In this document: positions 7,580-13,417 of the stretch, in pieces
Layout of the letters: every line of letters begins with the position of its first letter
Numbering within the stretch: position 1 is the stretch's first letter
Origin: an uncultured Varibaculum sp.
GTDB taxonomy: Bacteria > Actinomycetota > Actinomycetes > Actinomycetales > Actinomycetaceae
Length of the DNA: 13,417 nt
Assembly (NCBI GenBank): GCA_947255165.1
Contig: CAMYFZ010000047.1
Location: 1 to 13,417 of the forward strand
Reading direction: 5' to 3'
Program-made: the position numbers and the translations under genes
Notes under the pieces: generated by a model
Told to the model about the DNA's origin: nothing
Databases searched by the model: none
What the model saw: only the letters and a program-made list of their open reading frames with translations

Positions 7580-10396
7580 TTAGCGTCCCTTCATCCGCGA
7601 GTTAGCCTTATTAATTAGGTACTCTTGAATGTCCATAAGGGGCGAGCCATCCTTAGCTTCAATATGGCGCCGCCAAGTTCCATCCCGACGCAAATGCCAG
7701 GAAGACACCTCTGGCGAGGCTTCGAGTTTCACCAAATCCATGAGTTCGGCGGTCATGTCGGCATCTTTTATCCGAATCAGCGCCTCTACTCGGCGATCTA
7801 GGTTGCGGTGCATCAGGTCGGCAGAACCAATCCACACCTCCGGCTGTCCGGCATTCTCAAAGGCATAAATCCGCGAGTGTTCTAGGAAACGACCCAAAAT
7901 TGAGCGCACCCGGATATTTTCCGATAGGCCGCGCACCCCGGAACGAATCGTGCAAATTCCGCGAACCACAATATCGATCGGTACGCCTGCCTGGCTGGCG
8001 CGGTAGAGAGCATCAGTTACCGCCTCATCTACCAGGGAGTTAACTTTAATCCCGACATACGCCGGCAAGCCTTTACGGTGATTTTCTACCTCGCGCTCAA
8101 TACGTTCAATAATCCCGGGACGGATAGAGCGCGGAGCCACTAGCAGGCGATGGAAGGAAGTACGCGGCGCATAACCAGACAGCTGATTGAACAGACGAGT
8201 AAGGTCTTGGGCCACCTCCCGGTCACAGGTCAGCAGGCCCAGATCCTCATATCCGCGTGCCGTCTTGGGGTGATAGTTGCCGGTGCCTACGTGGCAATAG
8301 CGGCGCATACCATCGGCCTCTTCGCGAACCACCATCGATAGTTTGCAGTGAGTTTTCAGCCCCACCATGCCATAGACTACGTGTACCCCAGCGCGCTCTA
8401 GTTTGCGGGCCCAAGAGATATTGGCATCCTCATCGAAACGAGCTTTGATCTCGACGATCGCCAATACCTGTTTCCCGTTTTGTGCCGCCTCTATCAAGGC
8501 GGACACAATCGGCGAATCCGAGGAGGTACGATACAGCGTCTGCTTTAGCGAACGCACCTTCGGATCCTTAGCGGCATAGGTTACAAAGTGCTGCACCGAA
8601 GTAGAGAAAGAATCATAGGGGTGATGCAACAACACATCGTGGCTGCGGATCATGGCGAAAATATCGGTGGGGGTAGCCGACTCTACTTCGGCAAGACCGG
8701 CAGCAGTGGCGGGTACGAACTTCTGATATTTGAGTTCTGGCAGATCCAGTTCATGCAGTTCGTCCAGACAACGCAGGTCGATAGGTTCGGGGAGGGCGAA
8801 TACGTCCTCCATGCCGATCTCTAGTTTGGCCACCAAGAAGTCGAGTACCGCCCGCGAGATCCCCTTGGCGACCTCTAGGCGCACTGCCGGGCCAAAACGG
8901 CGCCGCAACAATTCTTGTTCCATGGCGGTCAGCAGATTTTCGGCATCGTCCTCTTCGACTTCCAGATCCTCATTGCGGGTCAGGCGGAATACATGGTGTT
9001 CTAAGATTTCCATTCCCGGGAAGAGGTGATCGAGGTGGGGACCGATAACGTCCTCGAGGGTAACGAAGGTGGCTTCCCCGTTAGTATCAATTGCGTCTTC
9101 CGGGCTGATCTGGTCGATTGCCTGTTCCACGCAGATCAGGCGCGGCAGACTTTCCGGAATCTTCACCCGGGCGAAATGCTGTTTGCCGGTTAGCGGATTG
9201 CGCACCACCACCGCCAAGTTGACCGACAATCCCGAAATATAGGGGAAGGGGTGCGAGGGGTCGACCGCGAGCGGGGTCAGGATCGGGAAAATCTGGCGGC
9301 GGAAGTATCCGTGCAGAAATTCTTGCTGGTCCGGGGCAAGATCGTTCCAGCGGCGCAGCTTGATCCCCACGTTTTCCAGTTCGCCTAGCAAAGTGTTTTG
9401 CACGAAACCGGCTTGCCGAGCACACAGGACTTGGGCACGTTCAGTTACTAGGTCGAGTACTTGGCGCGGGGTGAGGCCCGAGGCAGCAGTGCGGGCAATT
9501 CCGGCGGCAATCCGGCGTTTTAGTCCCGCCACGCGCACCATATAGAACTCATCAAGGTTAGAGGAGAAAATAGTGGTGAACCAGGCGCGCTCTAAGATCG
9601 GGAGCCGCTCGTCCTCAGCCTGTTCTAGTACCCGTTGGTTGAACTGCATCCAGGAAAGTTCCCGATCCCCGAAGCGTCCCTTGGGCAGGGGTTTATCTTG
9701 ACCGAGGGGACCGGCCTGCGCCAGTTTGTCCATCCCGGGTGCCTCCCGCAACGTGGAGGGGCTGATTTGGGAAAGATCCTCAGGGCCATCGGTTTGGGCG
9801 TGACCGGCGCTGGTGGTCTCTTTTTCAGCGGTCGGCTTGGCCTTTGCCGAAGACTCTTTAGTGGTGGCCGTATTGGTTTTCTTTCCGGTTTTGGCGGGCG
9901 TAGCAGCGCTAGTTTTTCCTTTGGCGTCACCGGTCGGTTTCGAACTTTCTTTACCGGCCTCTTTACCGCTATCTTTACTGGTAGCTTTAGCGTCTTTACC
10001 AGTCACTTTACCTGCAGTACTCTTTTCCGCAGCAGGGGTGGCGGTTTTTTTCGGTCGGGGCAAAAGCTCATCGTCAGCAGCTATTTTACGGCCATCTATA
10101 AACGGAGAGGAGCCGGTAGGCAGGTCATAGTCGGCATCCTCGTAGTCGGTACCGGGGAACTGCTCGGGAGAAGTTTTCGAAGAAATCAGTTCATCGGCGG
10201 TGGCGGTCTCAAAGTTGGATTCTGCTGCCACCCGATCTACCTGCACTACTGGTTCAGTTTGCGGGTTTTCTTTGTAAACCCGGGCAATATCGGCGGGGGT
10301 AGGCACCACCTGGGGGTCGCCTTGCGCATCCTCTTTGATCTTGGCTTTACGTACTTTCGGTTCTGGCCTGTTGTCAGCTTCCTGTTTGCTGTCCAT
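7580..10396 (-). CDS. ppk: Polyphosphate kinase 1 with long N-terminal extension
   Basis: Reversibly transfers the ATP gamma-phosphate to inorganic polyphosphate. The canonical enzyme (about 690-740 residues) begins here near residue 240 with [17 protein letters not shown]. Downstream are [14 protein letters not shown] (278-291), [21 protein letters not shown] (371-391, conserved), [11 protein letters not shown] (594-604), KTHCKL with H683 (equivalent to the phosphorylated H435 of E. coli), HVGTGNYHP (702-710), LEHSRI with H840 and [14 protein letters not shown]. Residues 1-115 are acidic and polar. Residues 115-200 are low complexity (K, A, T, S, G, E) with lysines mostly every fourth residue. 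The ATG at 10396 has AGAAGGG six bases upstream. An internal ATG at 9733 (M222) also has a strong ribosome-binding site and would give 717 residues. The start is therefore uncertain, while the enzyme identity is not. Confidence 0.95.
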   Translation of the reverse strand: MDSKQEADNRPEPKVRKAKIKEDAQGDPQVVPTPADIARVYKENPQTEPVVQVDRVAAESNFETATADELISSKTSPEQFPGTDYEDADYDLPTGSSPFIDGRKIAADDELLPRPKKTATPAAEKSTAGKVTGKDAKATSKDSGKEAGKESSKPTGDAKGKTSAATPAKTGKKTNTATTKESSAKAKPTAEKETTSAGHAQTDGPEDLSQISPSTLREAPGMDKLAQAGPLGQDKPLPKGRFGDRELSWMQFNQRVLEQAEDERLPILERAWFTTIFSSNLDEFYMVRVAGLKRRIAAGIARTAASGLTPRQVLDLVTERAQVLCARQAGFVQNTLLGELENVGIKLRRWNDLAPDQQEFLHGYFRRQIFPILTPLAVDPSHPFPYISGLSVNLAVVVRNPLTGKQHFARVKIPESLPRLICVEQAIDQISPEDAIDTNGEATFVTLEDVIGPHLDHLFPGMEILEHHVFRLTRNEDLEVEEDDAENLLTAMEQELLRRRFGPAVRLEVAKGISRAVLDFLVAKLEIGMEDVFALPEPIDLRCLDELHELDLPELKYQKFVPATAAGLAEVESATPTDIFAMIRSHDVLLHHPYDSFSTSVQHFVTYAAKDPKVRSLKQTLYRTSSDSPIVSALIEAAQNGKQVLAIVEIKARFDEDANISWARKLERAGVHVVYGMVGLKTHCKLSMVVREEADGMRRYCHVGTGNYHPKTARGYEDLGLLTCDREVAQDLTRLFNQLSGYAPRTSFHRLLVAPRSIRPGIIERIEREVENHRKGLPAYVGIKVNSLVDEAVTDALYRASQAGVPIDIVVRGICTIRSGVRGLSENIRVRSILGRFLEHSRIYAFENAGQPEVWIGSADLMHRNLDRRVEALIRIKDADMTAELMDLVKLEASPEVSSWHLRRDGTWRRHIEAKDGSPLMDIQEYLINKANSRMKGR
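9742..9747 (-). promoter_or_regulatory. Internal Shine-Dalgarno for an alternative Ppk start
   Basis: The minus strand reads GGGAGG here, eight bases before an in-frame ATG at 9733 (residue M222 of the long form). Initiation there would produce a 717-residue, canonical-length polyphosphate kinase starting about 19 residues before the conserved core. Codons for Arg-Glu-Ala also produce this sequence, so it could be coincidental. Confidence 0.4.
9949..10012 (-). repeat. Degenerate 12-base tandem repeat inside ppk
   Basis: CTTTA on the plus strand recurs at 9949, 9961, 9973, 9985, 9994 and 10006, that is with spacings 12, 12, 12, 9 and 12. On the coding strand most copies read GGTAAAG or a close variant and encode x-x-G-K or x-x-S-K units (lysines 134, 137, 141, 145, 149, 153). 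The repeat keeps the reading frame, which suggests tandem expansion within the low-complexity extension. Confidence 0.7.
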
Positions 10397-10402
10397 GCCG
10401 AT

Positions 10403-10409
10403 CCCTTCT
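10403..10409 (-). promoter_or_regulatory. Ribosome-binding site of full-length ppk
   Basis: AGAAGGG on the minus strand lies six bases before the ATG at 10396. It supports translation of the long form with its N-terminal extension. Confidence 0.6.
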
Positions 10410-10455
10410 AATAAATTTGGTGACGGTAACTGAACTCGTCCGGGTAGGTTTGTTT

Positions 10456-11079
10456 CTAGTTTAAGCGATTTGCCTGGGCTGCACGTGCGGAAAGCTTTAG
10501 GTCACTCGCGGTTTGTAATAGCGCTTCAGGACGTAGGGTTACGGGATCGGCCAGTTCATCCCGGGCATCTTTAATCCATTCGGCGCTGACCCCACTGGCC
10601 AGCACCTGTAAGAAATCACTGACGCGATCTAATAGCGGAGCTAACTGGGCTATTGAAACTTGTGCTTTCCACAGCGCCGCCAGTTTCTCCATGAGGGCGG
10701 CCACCGATTTTTCGCAGTGCTGAGAAGAAAAAACCTCCCTAATTTTCAGGGCGGCAAGGCCCTGCTGGAAACGTTCATTTACCAGGTTGGGGTCACGTAA
10801 ATACCATTGATACACCAAGTAGAGCCGCCAGAGTGTTCCTGGCAAAGTGCCCGCGGGCGAGCTAGACCAGAGCTCACTAACCGTATCTATCCCGCCGGAT
10901 TCCAGCAGCTGGCGCAAGCGCTGAACGTTCTCGTCGCTCTCTTTTTCTATCCCCAACAGAGTTTGGGCTACCAGGTGGGCGACCTCCGAGGAGATGGCCC
11001 CATCTTCGGCACCGGGAATGTTCTCTGCTTGCTCGGCATCCAACATCGCTGGTCTGCGCGGAGTTTGCCGTCTACTCAT
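10456..11079 (-). CDS. Uncharacterised 207-residue protein upstream of ppk
   Basis: I do not recognise a named family with certainty. The product is soluble-looking: no signal peptide and no membrane segment. It has a basic N-terminus (residues 1-10, five Arg including RR pairs), an acidic stretch (14-27), then sequence that reads as mostly alpha-helical. The most distinctive part is [19 protein letters not shown] (79-97), tryptophan- and tyrosine-rich, preceded by ELWSSSP. A second helical half (about 122-205) has no visible catalytic motif. The ATG at 11079 has a near-perfect AAGGAGG six bases upstream, so it is a well-expressed real gene. It is the first gene of the minus-strand run ending in ispF, 59 bases before ppk, which may mean co-regulation with polyphosphate metabolism. 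I have an impression of similar proteins in actinobacteria but cannot verify it. Confidence 0.85.
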   Translation of the reverse strand: MSRRQTPRRPAMLDAEQAENIPGAEDGAISSEVAHLVAQTLLGIEKESDENVQRLRQLLESGGIDTVSELWSSSPAGTLPGTLWRLYLVYQWYLRDPNLVNERFQQGLAALKIREVFSSQHCEKSVAALMEKLAALWKAQVSIAQLAPLLDRVSDFLQVLASGVSAEWIKDARDELADPVTLRPEALLQTASDLKLSARAAQANRLN

Positions 11080-11085
11080 TTGATT

Positions 11086-11092
11086 CCTCCTT
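11086..11092 (-). promoter_or_regulatory. Strong ribosome-binding site of the 207-residue protein
   Basis: AAGGAGG on the minus strand with a six-base gap to the ATG at 11079. This is the best Shine-Dalgarno match in the window and fixes the start. Confidence 0.7.
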
Positions 11093-11294
11093 AACTTTTT
11101 CTATTCTCTCTCAGTCAGCCTCTCTCGCGGGCGGCTTTGCCTTTATTGCGGCAGATAAGCTCGCGCTCGCATCCTGCTGCTGTTTTGGCCTAAGAATTGC
11201 CCAGGTGTTTTAGGCAAGTTCCGCGCCACTGTCTTGCCCGCGCTCCATAGTGTGAAACCGCTCAACAAAATGCAAGATAAACCCCTTTCCTGGC

Positions 11295-11300
11295 TACAAT
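11295..11300 (+). promoter_or_regulatory. Likely -10 element of the fprA promoter
   Basis: TACAAT matches TATAAT at five of six positions and would place the start near 11307, with a leader of about 58 bases. The -35 region (near 11272-11277) is poor, so an activator or an extended element may be involved. Confidence 0.4.
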
Positions 11301-11364
11301 AGGGGAGGTTTGAGGTGCTACAAGTAGGCATCGCCAGGTTGATAATGCAAAAGGAAGGGTTTTA

Positions 11365-12801
11365 GTGTCTGACCGTCCGCTCAGTGTCGCCGTAATTGGA
11401 GCCGGCCCCGCCGGTATCTATGCTTCCGATATTTTGTCCAAGTCTGGCCTGAATGTAGAGATTGACTTATTTGAACGCCTGCCTGCCCCCTATGGCTTGG
11501 TTCGCTACGGGGTGGCGCCGGATCACCCTCGCATTCGGGCGATTATTACTGCTCTCTACAAGGTTTTGCAGCGCGGAGATATTCGTTTGCTGGCAAACGT
11601 TAATGTCGGTGGCGAGGACGGCGATATTACCGTTGATGACCTGCATGAACACTATGACGCGATTATTTTTGCCACCGGATCTGATCGGGATAAACCGATT
11701 GATTTGCCCGGTCAAGACCTGCCGGAGTGTTACGGTGCTTCCGATTTTGTGTCCTGGTATGACGGGAACCCGGACTATCCGCGTTTTTGGCCGCTTGAGG
11801 CCAAAGAAGTGGCGGTTATCGGAGTTGGTAACGTCGCGCTGGATATTGCGCGGGTAATGGCCAAGCACCCGGCGGATATGTTGAAAACTGAAATCCCCGA
11901 AAATGTGGCCAGAGAACTTTACAAATCCCCGATTACGGATGTGCATATTTTTGGGCGGCGCGGACCCGCCCAGGTGAAGTTCACCCCCTTGGAACTGCGC
12001 GAACTCGGGCAACAGCCGGGAGTAAAAGTTATTGTTTCCGAGGAAGATTTCGAGTTCGATGAGGGCTCGGAGCAGGCGATTGCGGCCTCTAAGCAAACCA
12101 AAATGGTGGTCGATACCTTAATTAACTACGCGATGGATGAGGACGATAAGGACGCTGACCGCCGTATCCACCTGCACCTATTCTCTGCTCCGAAAGAAAT
12201 TTTGGCGGACGAGAACGGGCATGTGCGCGCCGTGGTTACCGAACGCACTCAGCTGAACGGGGACGGAACCGTTTCTGGTACCGGCGAGCTGCGCGAAACC
12301 CCGGTACAGGCGGTTTATCGCGCGGTCGGTTATTTCTCTTCCCCGATTGCGGGGCTGCCTTTTGATGAGGCGCGCGGGGTGATTCCCAATAAGGAAGGGC
12401 GGGTTACCGACCTGGAGGGAACGCCTTTGAACGGTATTTACGCCACCGGTTGGGTAAAGCGGGGCCCGGTGGGGCTGATTGGCTCCACCAAGTCTGATGC
12501 CCAGCAAACTATCGCTCACCTGGTAGAAGATGCGGAAGCAGGCAAGCTAGTGGCAACCGGGAAAGCGGTAGGTCACGATGCCATGATTGAACTGCTGAAG
12601 CAGCGCGGAGTTCCCTTCTCCACCTGGCACGGCTGGGAGCTACTGGACGAATACGAAAAGCAATTGGGTGCAGATTTCGGGGAAGTTGAGGGTGGCCGCG
12701 GCTCGCGCGAGCGCGTCAAAGTGGTGTCCCGTAAAGCGATGAGCGCGATTTCCCGTGGTGAGGAAGTGCCCGAAGATTTAATCGGCCAGGACGGCGAATA
12801 G
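11365..12801 (+). CDS. fprA: Ferredoxin/flavodoxin-NADP+ reductase, adrenodoxin-reductase type (FprA-like)
   Basis: Moves electrons between NADPH and ferredoxin through FAD in the cytosol. The 478-residue product has the FAD-binding IGAGPAG (11-17) in a first Rossmann fold, ERLPAPYGLVRYGVAPDHP (37-55), the NADP-binding VIGVGNVALDIAR (151-163), FGRRGPAQVKFT (196-207, arginines for the NADPH 2'-phosphate) and the C-terminal GWVKRGPVGLIGSTKSDA (362-379) that closes the FAD site. Length and motif order agree with mycobacterial FprA and mammalian adrenodoxin reductase. There is no fused N-terminal ferredoxin domain as in FprB types. GTG at 11365 is the start, with AGGAAGGG (11352-11359) five bases upstream. 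It is monocistronic and converges on the htpX-like gene. The ferredoxin partner is not in the window. Confidence 0.94.
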   Translation: MSDRPLSVAVIGAGPAGIYASDILSKSGLNVEIDLFERLPAPYGLVRYGVAPDHPRIRAIITALYKVLQRGDIRLLANVNVGGEDGDITVDDLHEHYDAIIFATGSDRDKPIDLPGQDLPECYGASDFVSWYDGNPDYPRFWPLEAKEVAVIGVGNVALDIARVMAKHPADMLKTEIPENVARELYKSPITDVHIFGRRGPAQVKFTPLELRELGQQPGVKVIVSEEDFEFDEGSEQAIAASKQTKMVVDTLINYAMDEDDKDADRRIHLHLFSAPKEILADENGHVRAVVTERTQLNGDGTVSGTGELRETPVQAVYRAVGYFSSPIAGLPFDEARGVIPNKEGRVTDLEGTPLNGIYATGWVKRGPVGLIGSTKSDAQQTIAHLVEDAEAGKLVATGKAVGHDAMIELLKQRGVPFSTWHGWELLDEYEKQLGADFGEVEGGRGSRERVKVVSRKAMSAISRGEEVPEDLIGQDGE

Positions 12802-12825
12802 CCGCTTTCCCAGGTAGCTCTAAAC

Positions 12826-12853
12826 GGGGTAGTCGCTAGCGACTGCCTACCCC
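12826..12853. terminator. Hairpin with perfect inner palindrome downstream of fprA
   Basis: GGGGTAG (12826-12832) pairs with CTACCCC (12847-12853). Between them lies most of the perfect 12-base palindrome GTCGCTAGCGAC (12832-12843), which can form its own stem. No U-run follows on either strand, so this would be a U-less terminator of the kind proposed for actinobacteria, or a 3' stabiliser. It works from either side of the convergent pair. Confidence 0.5.
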
Positions 12854-12854
12854 A

Positions 12855-12874
12855 AAACCTGGCGCAGGTTTCTT
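12855..12874. terminator. Bidirectional terminator between fprA and htpX
   Basis: AAACCTG (12855-12861) and CAGGTTT (12865-12871) form a 7-pair stem with a 3-base loop. On the plus strand the U-rich tail is TTTCTTGT. On the minus strand it is TTTTGGGG. Position between convergent genes, symmetry and tails all fit termination of both transcripts. Confidence 0.5.
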
Positions 12875-12931
12875 GTCACCGCTAAGACTGCCGGTCGCGA
12901 GGCGGGTAGCCTCAGATTGTCAAGGCTGGCC

Positions 12932-13417
12932 CTAGTACCCTGCCATTTCTTCTAGCCGCTGGATCCGCTGATCCATCGGCGGGTGGGTAGAAAATAGTTG
13001 CTGGAATCCGCCTGCCTTGAAGGGGTTGGCGATCATCATGAAGCCGACTTTCTCGGTCTGCGGATTTTTTACCAGGGGACGGGCAGTAGTTCCCGCCTCC
13101 AGCTTCTTTAGCGCACTGGCCAGCGCTAAGGGGTCGCGGGAAAGCTCTGCCCCGGACTGATCAGCATCAAATTCGCGGGTACGAGAAATCGCTAGTTGAG
13201 TTAAGGTCGCAGCCAGCGGTGCCAGCAATAGCATTAATAGCGCCCCGATAGCGCCCAGGGGACCGGAGCTTTCCCCATCCCGGCGTCCTCCTCCGAAAAA
13301 GAACATCATTTGCGCAGCGGAAGTAATCAAACCGCCAATCGCGGAGGCTATGGAGGAGGTCAAAATATCGCGGTTATATACGTGCATCAGTTCGTGGGAG
13401 AGCACTCCGCGCAGTTC
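12932..13417 (-). CDS. htpX: HtpX-like membrane zinc metalloprotease (M48), C-terminal part
   Basis: A membrane-embedded protease of the M48 family, in which HtpX degrades misfolded membrane proteins. Only the last 161 codons are in the window; the frame is open to the right edge, and the N-terminal membrane segments lie outside. The visible part starts ELRGV, then has the zinc site HELMH, two hydrophobic stretches (ILTSSIASAIGGLITSAAQMMFFF and ALLMLLLAPLAATLTQLA regions), the third zinc ligand Glu in REFDADQSGAEL and the C-terminal NPFKAGGFQQLFSTHPPMDQR, ending EMAGY. These match HtpX closely. The GTG codon at 13405 is an internal valine, not a start. Confidence 0.92.
   Translation of the reverse strand, partial: ELRGVLSHELMHVYNRDILTSSIASAIGGLITSAAQMMFFFGGGRRDGESSGPLGAIGALLMLLLAPLAATLTQLAISRTREFDADQSGAELSRDPLALASALKKLEAGTTARPLVKNPQTEKVGFMMIANPFKAGGFQQLFSTHPPMDQRIQRLEEMAGY

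Larger units (their letters stand above)
11080..11364. other. Divergent intergenic region between the 207-residue gene and fprA
   Basis: It must carry the promoters for both directions. A -10-like element for fprA is visible. For the minus direction I could not find a convincing -10/-35 pair. The interval also holds GCCTAA/TTAGGC (11188-11193 and 11210-11215), which overlaps TTGCC/GGCAA, so the two pairings are mutually exclusive. TGTGA-N6-TCAAC at 11251-11266 is a partial CRP/GlxR-type match. A 62-codon minus-strand reading frame at 11143-11331 has no ribosome-binding site and is not called. Confidence 0.5.

Noticed and set aside
9635..10411. Long plus-strand reading frame (258 codons) opposite the ppk 5' end
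   Set aside because: It is antisense to the low-complexity ppk extension, where frequent Lys and Thr codons avoid plus-strand stops. It has no ribosome-binding site or recognisable domain, and its Phe/Gly-rich composition mirrors the repeat.
11143..11331. Possible small minus-strand gene of 62 codons in the divergent region
   Set aside because: No ribosome-binding site, no recognisable composition, and it overlaps the probable fprA promoter.
11467..12096. Minus-strand reading frame (209 codons) inside fprA
   Set aside because: It lies wholly within a confidently identified gene on the other strand and shows no family motif.
1..13417. Mobile elements, CRISPR arrays, tRNA or rRNA genes, toxin-antitoxin or phage genes
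   Set aside because: No transposase or integrase motifs, no terminal inverted repeats with duplications, no regularly spaced direct repeats of CRISPR type and no cloverleaf were seen. The only tandem array is coding and lies inside ppk.

Overview
The window reads as ordinary chromosomal housekeeping DNA from an actinobacterium. By eye G+C is a little above 50%. Three things support the assignment. The polyphosphate kinase gene is followed by a two-domain Nudix/histidine-phosphatase (MutT1-type) gene, as in mycobacteria. There is an adrenodoxin-reductase-type ferredoxin-NADP reductase (FprA-like). There is also a large fused proline-catabolic PutA beside a PutP transporter. A moderate-G+C Actinomycetaceae-like host is my guess; genus cannot be decided from this sequence. 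I see no mobile element, CRISPR array, rRNA, tRNA, prophage or defence gene.

Left part (1-5700, minus strand): putP (Na+/proline symporter) is followed after 308 bases of promoter-to-putA-relevant sequence structure, of which 170 bases are true spacer, by putA (bifunctional proline dehydrogenase / glutamate semialdehyde dehydrogenase). Together they import proline and oxidise it to glutamate. putP has a well-placed promoter, which also decides its start codon. The 170-base putP-putA spacer holds a long hairpin that pairs fully only in minus-strand RNA, and a second hairpin with a U-tract only on the plus strand. A 368-base gene-free stretch upstream of putP carries inverted and direct repeats.

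Middle part (5730-11079, minus strand): in transcription order, an unrecognised 207-residue protein, ppk (polyphosphate kinase), mutT1-like (nucleotide sanitation, Nap(n)N or 8-oxo-nucleotide hydrolysis) and ispF (MEP isoprenoid pathway). Gaps of 59, 123 and 116 bases make a shared transcript plausible. Ppk carries an unusual N-terminal extension of about 240 residues with a lysine-periodic segment. A good internal ribosome-binding site and ATG would yield a Ppk of canonical length.

Right part (11080-13417): a divergent 285-base promoter region leads to fprA on the plus strand. fprA converges, across a hairpin-rich 130-base terminator zone, on the 3' part of an HtpX-like membrane metalloprotease gene that runs off the right edge.

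No clearly new system is present. The best leads are the Ppk N-terminal extension with its possible second start, and the strand-specific RNA hairpin between putP and putA.
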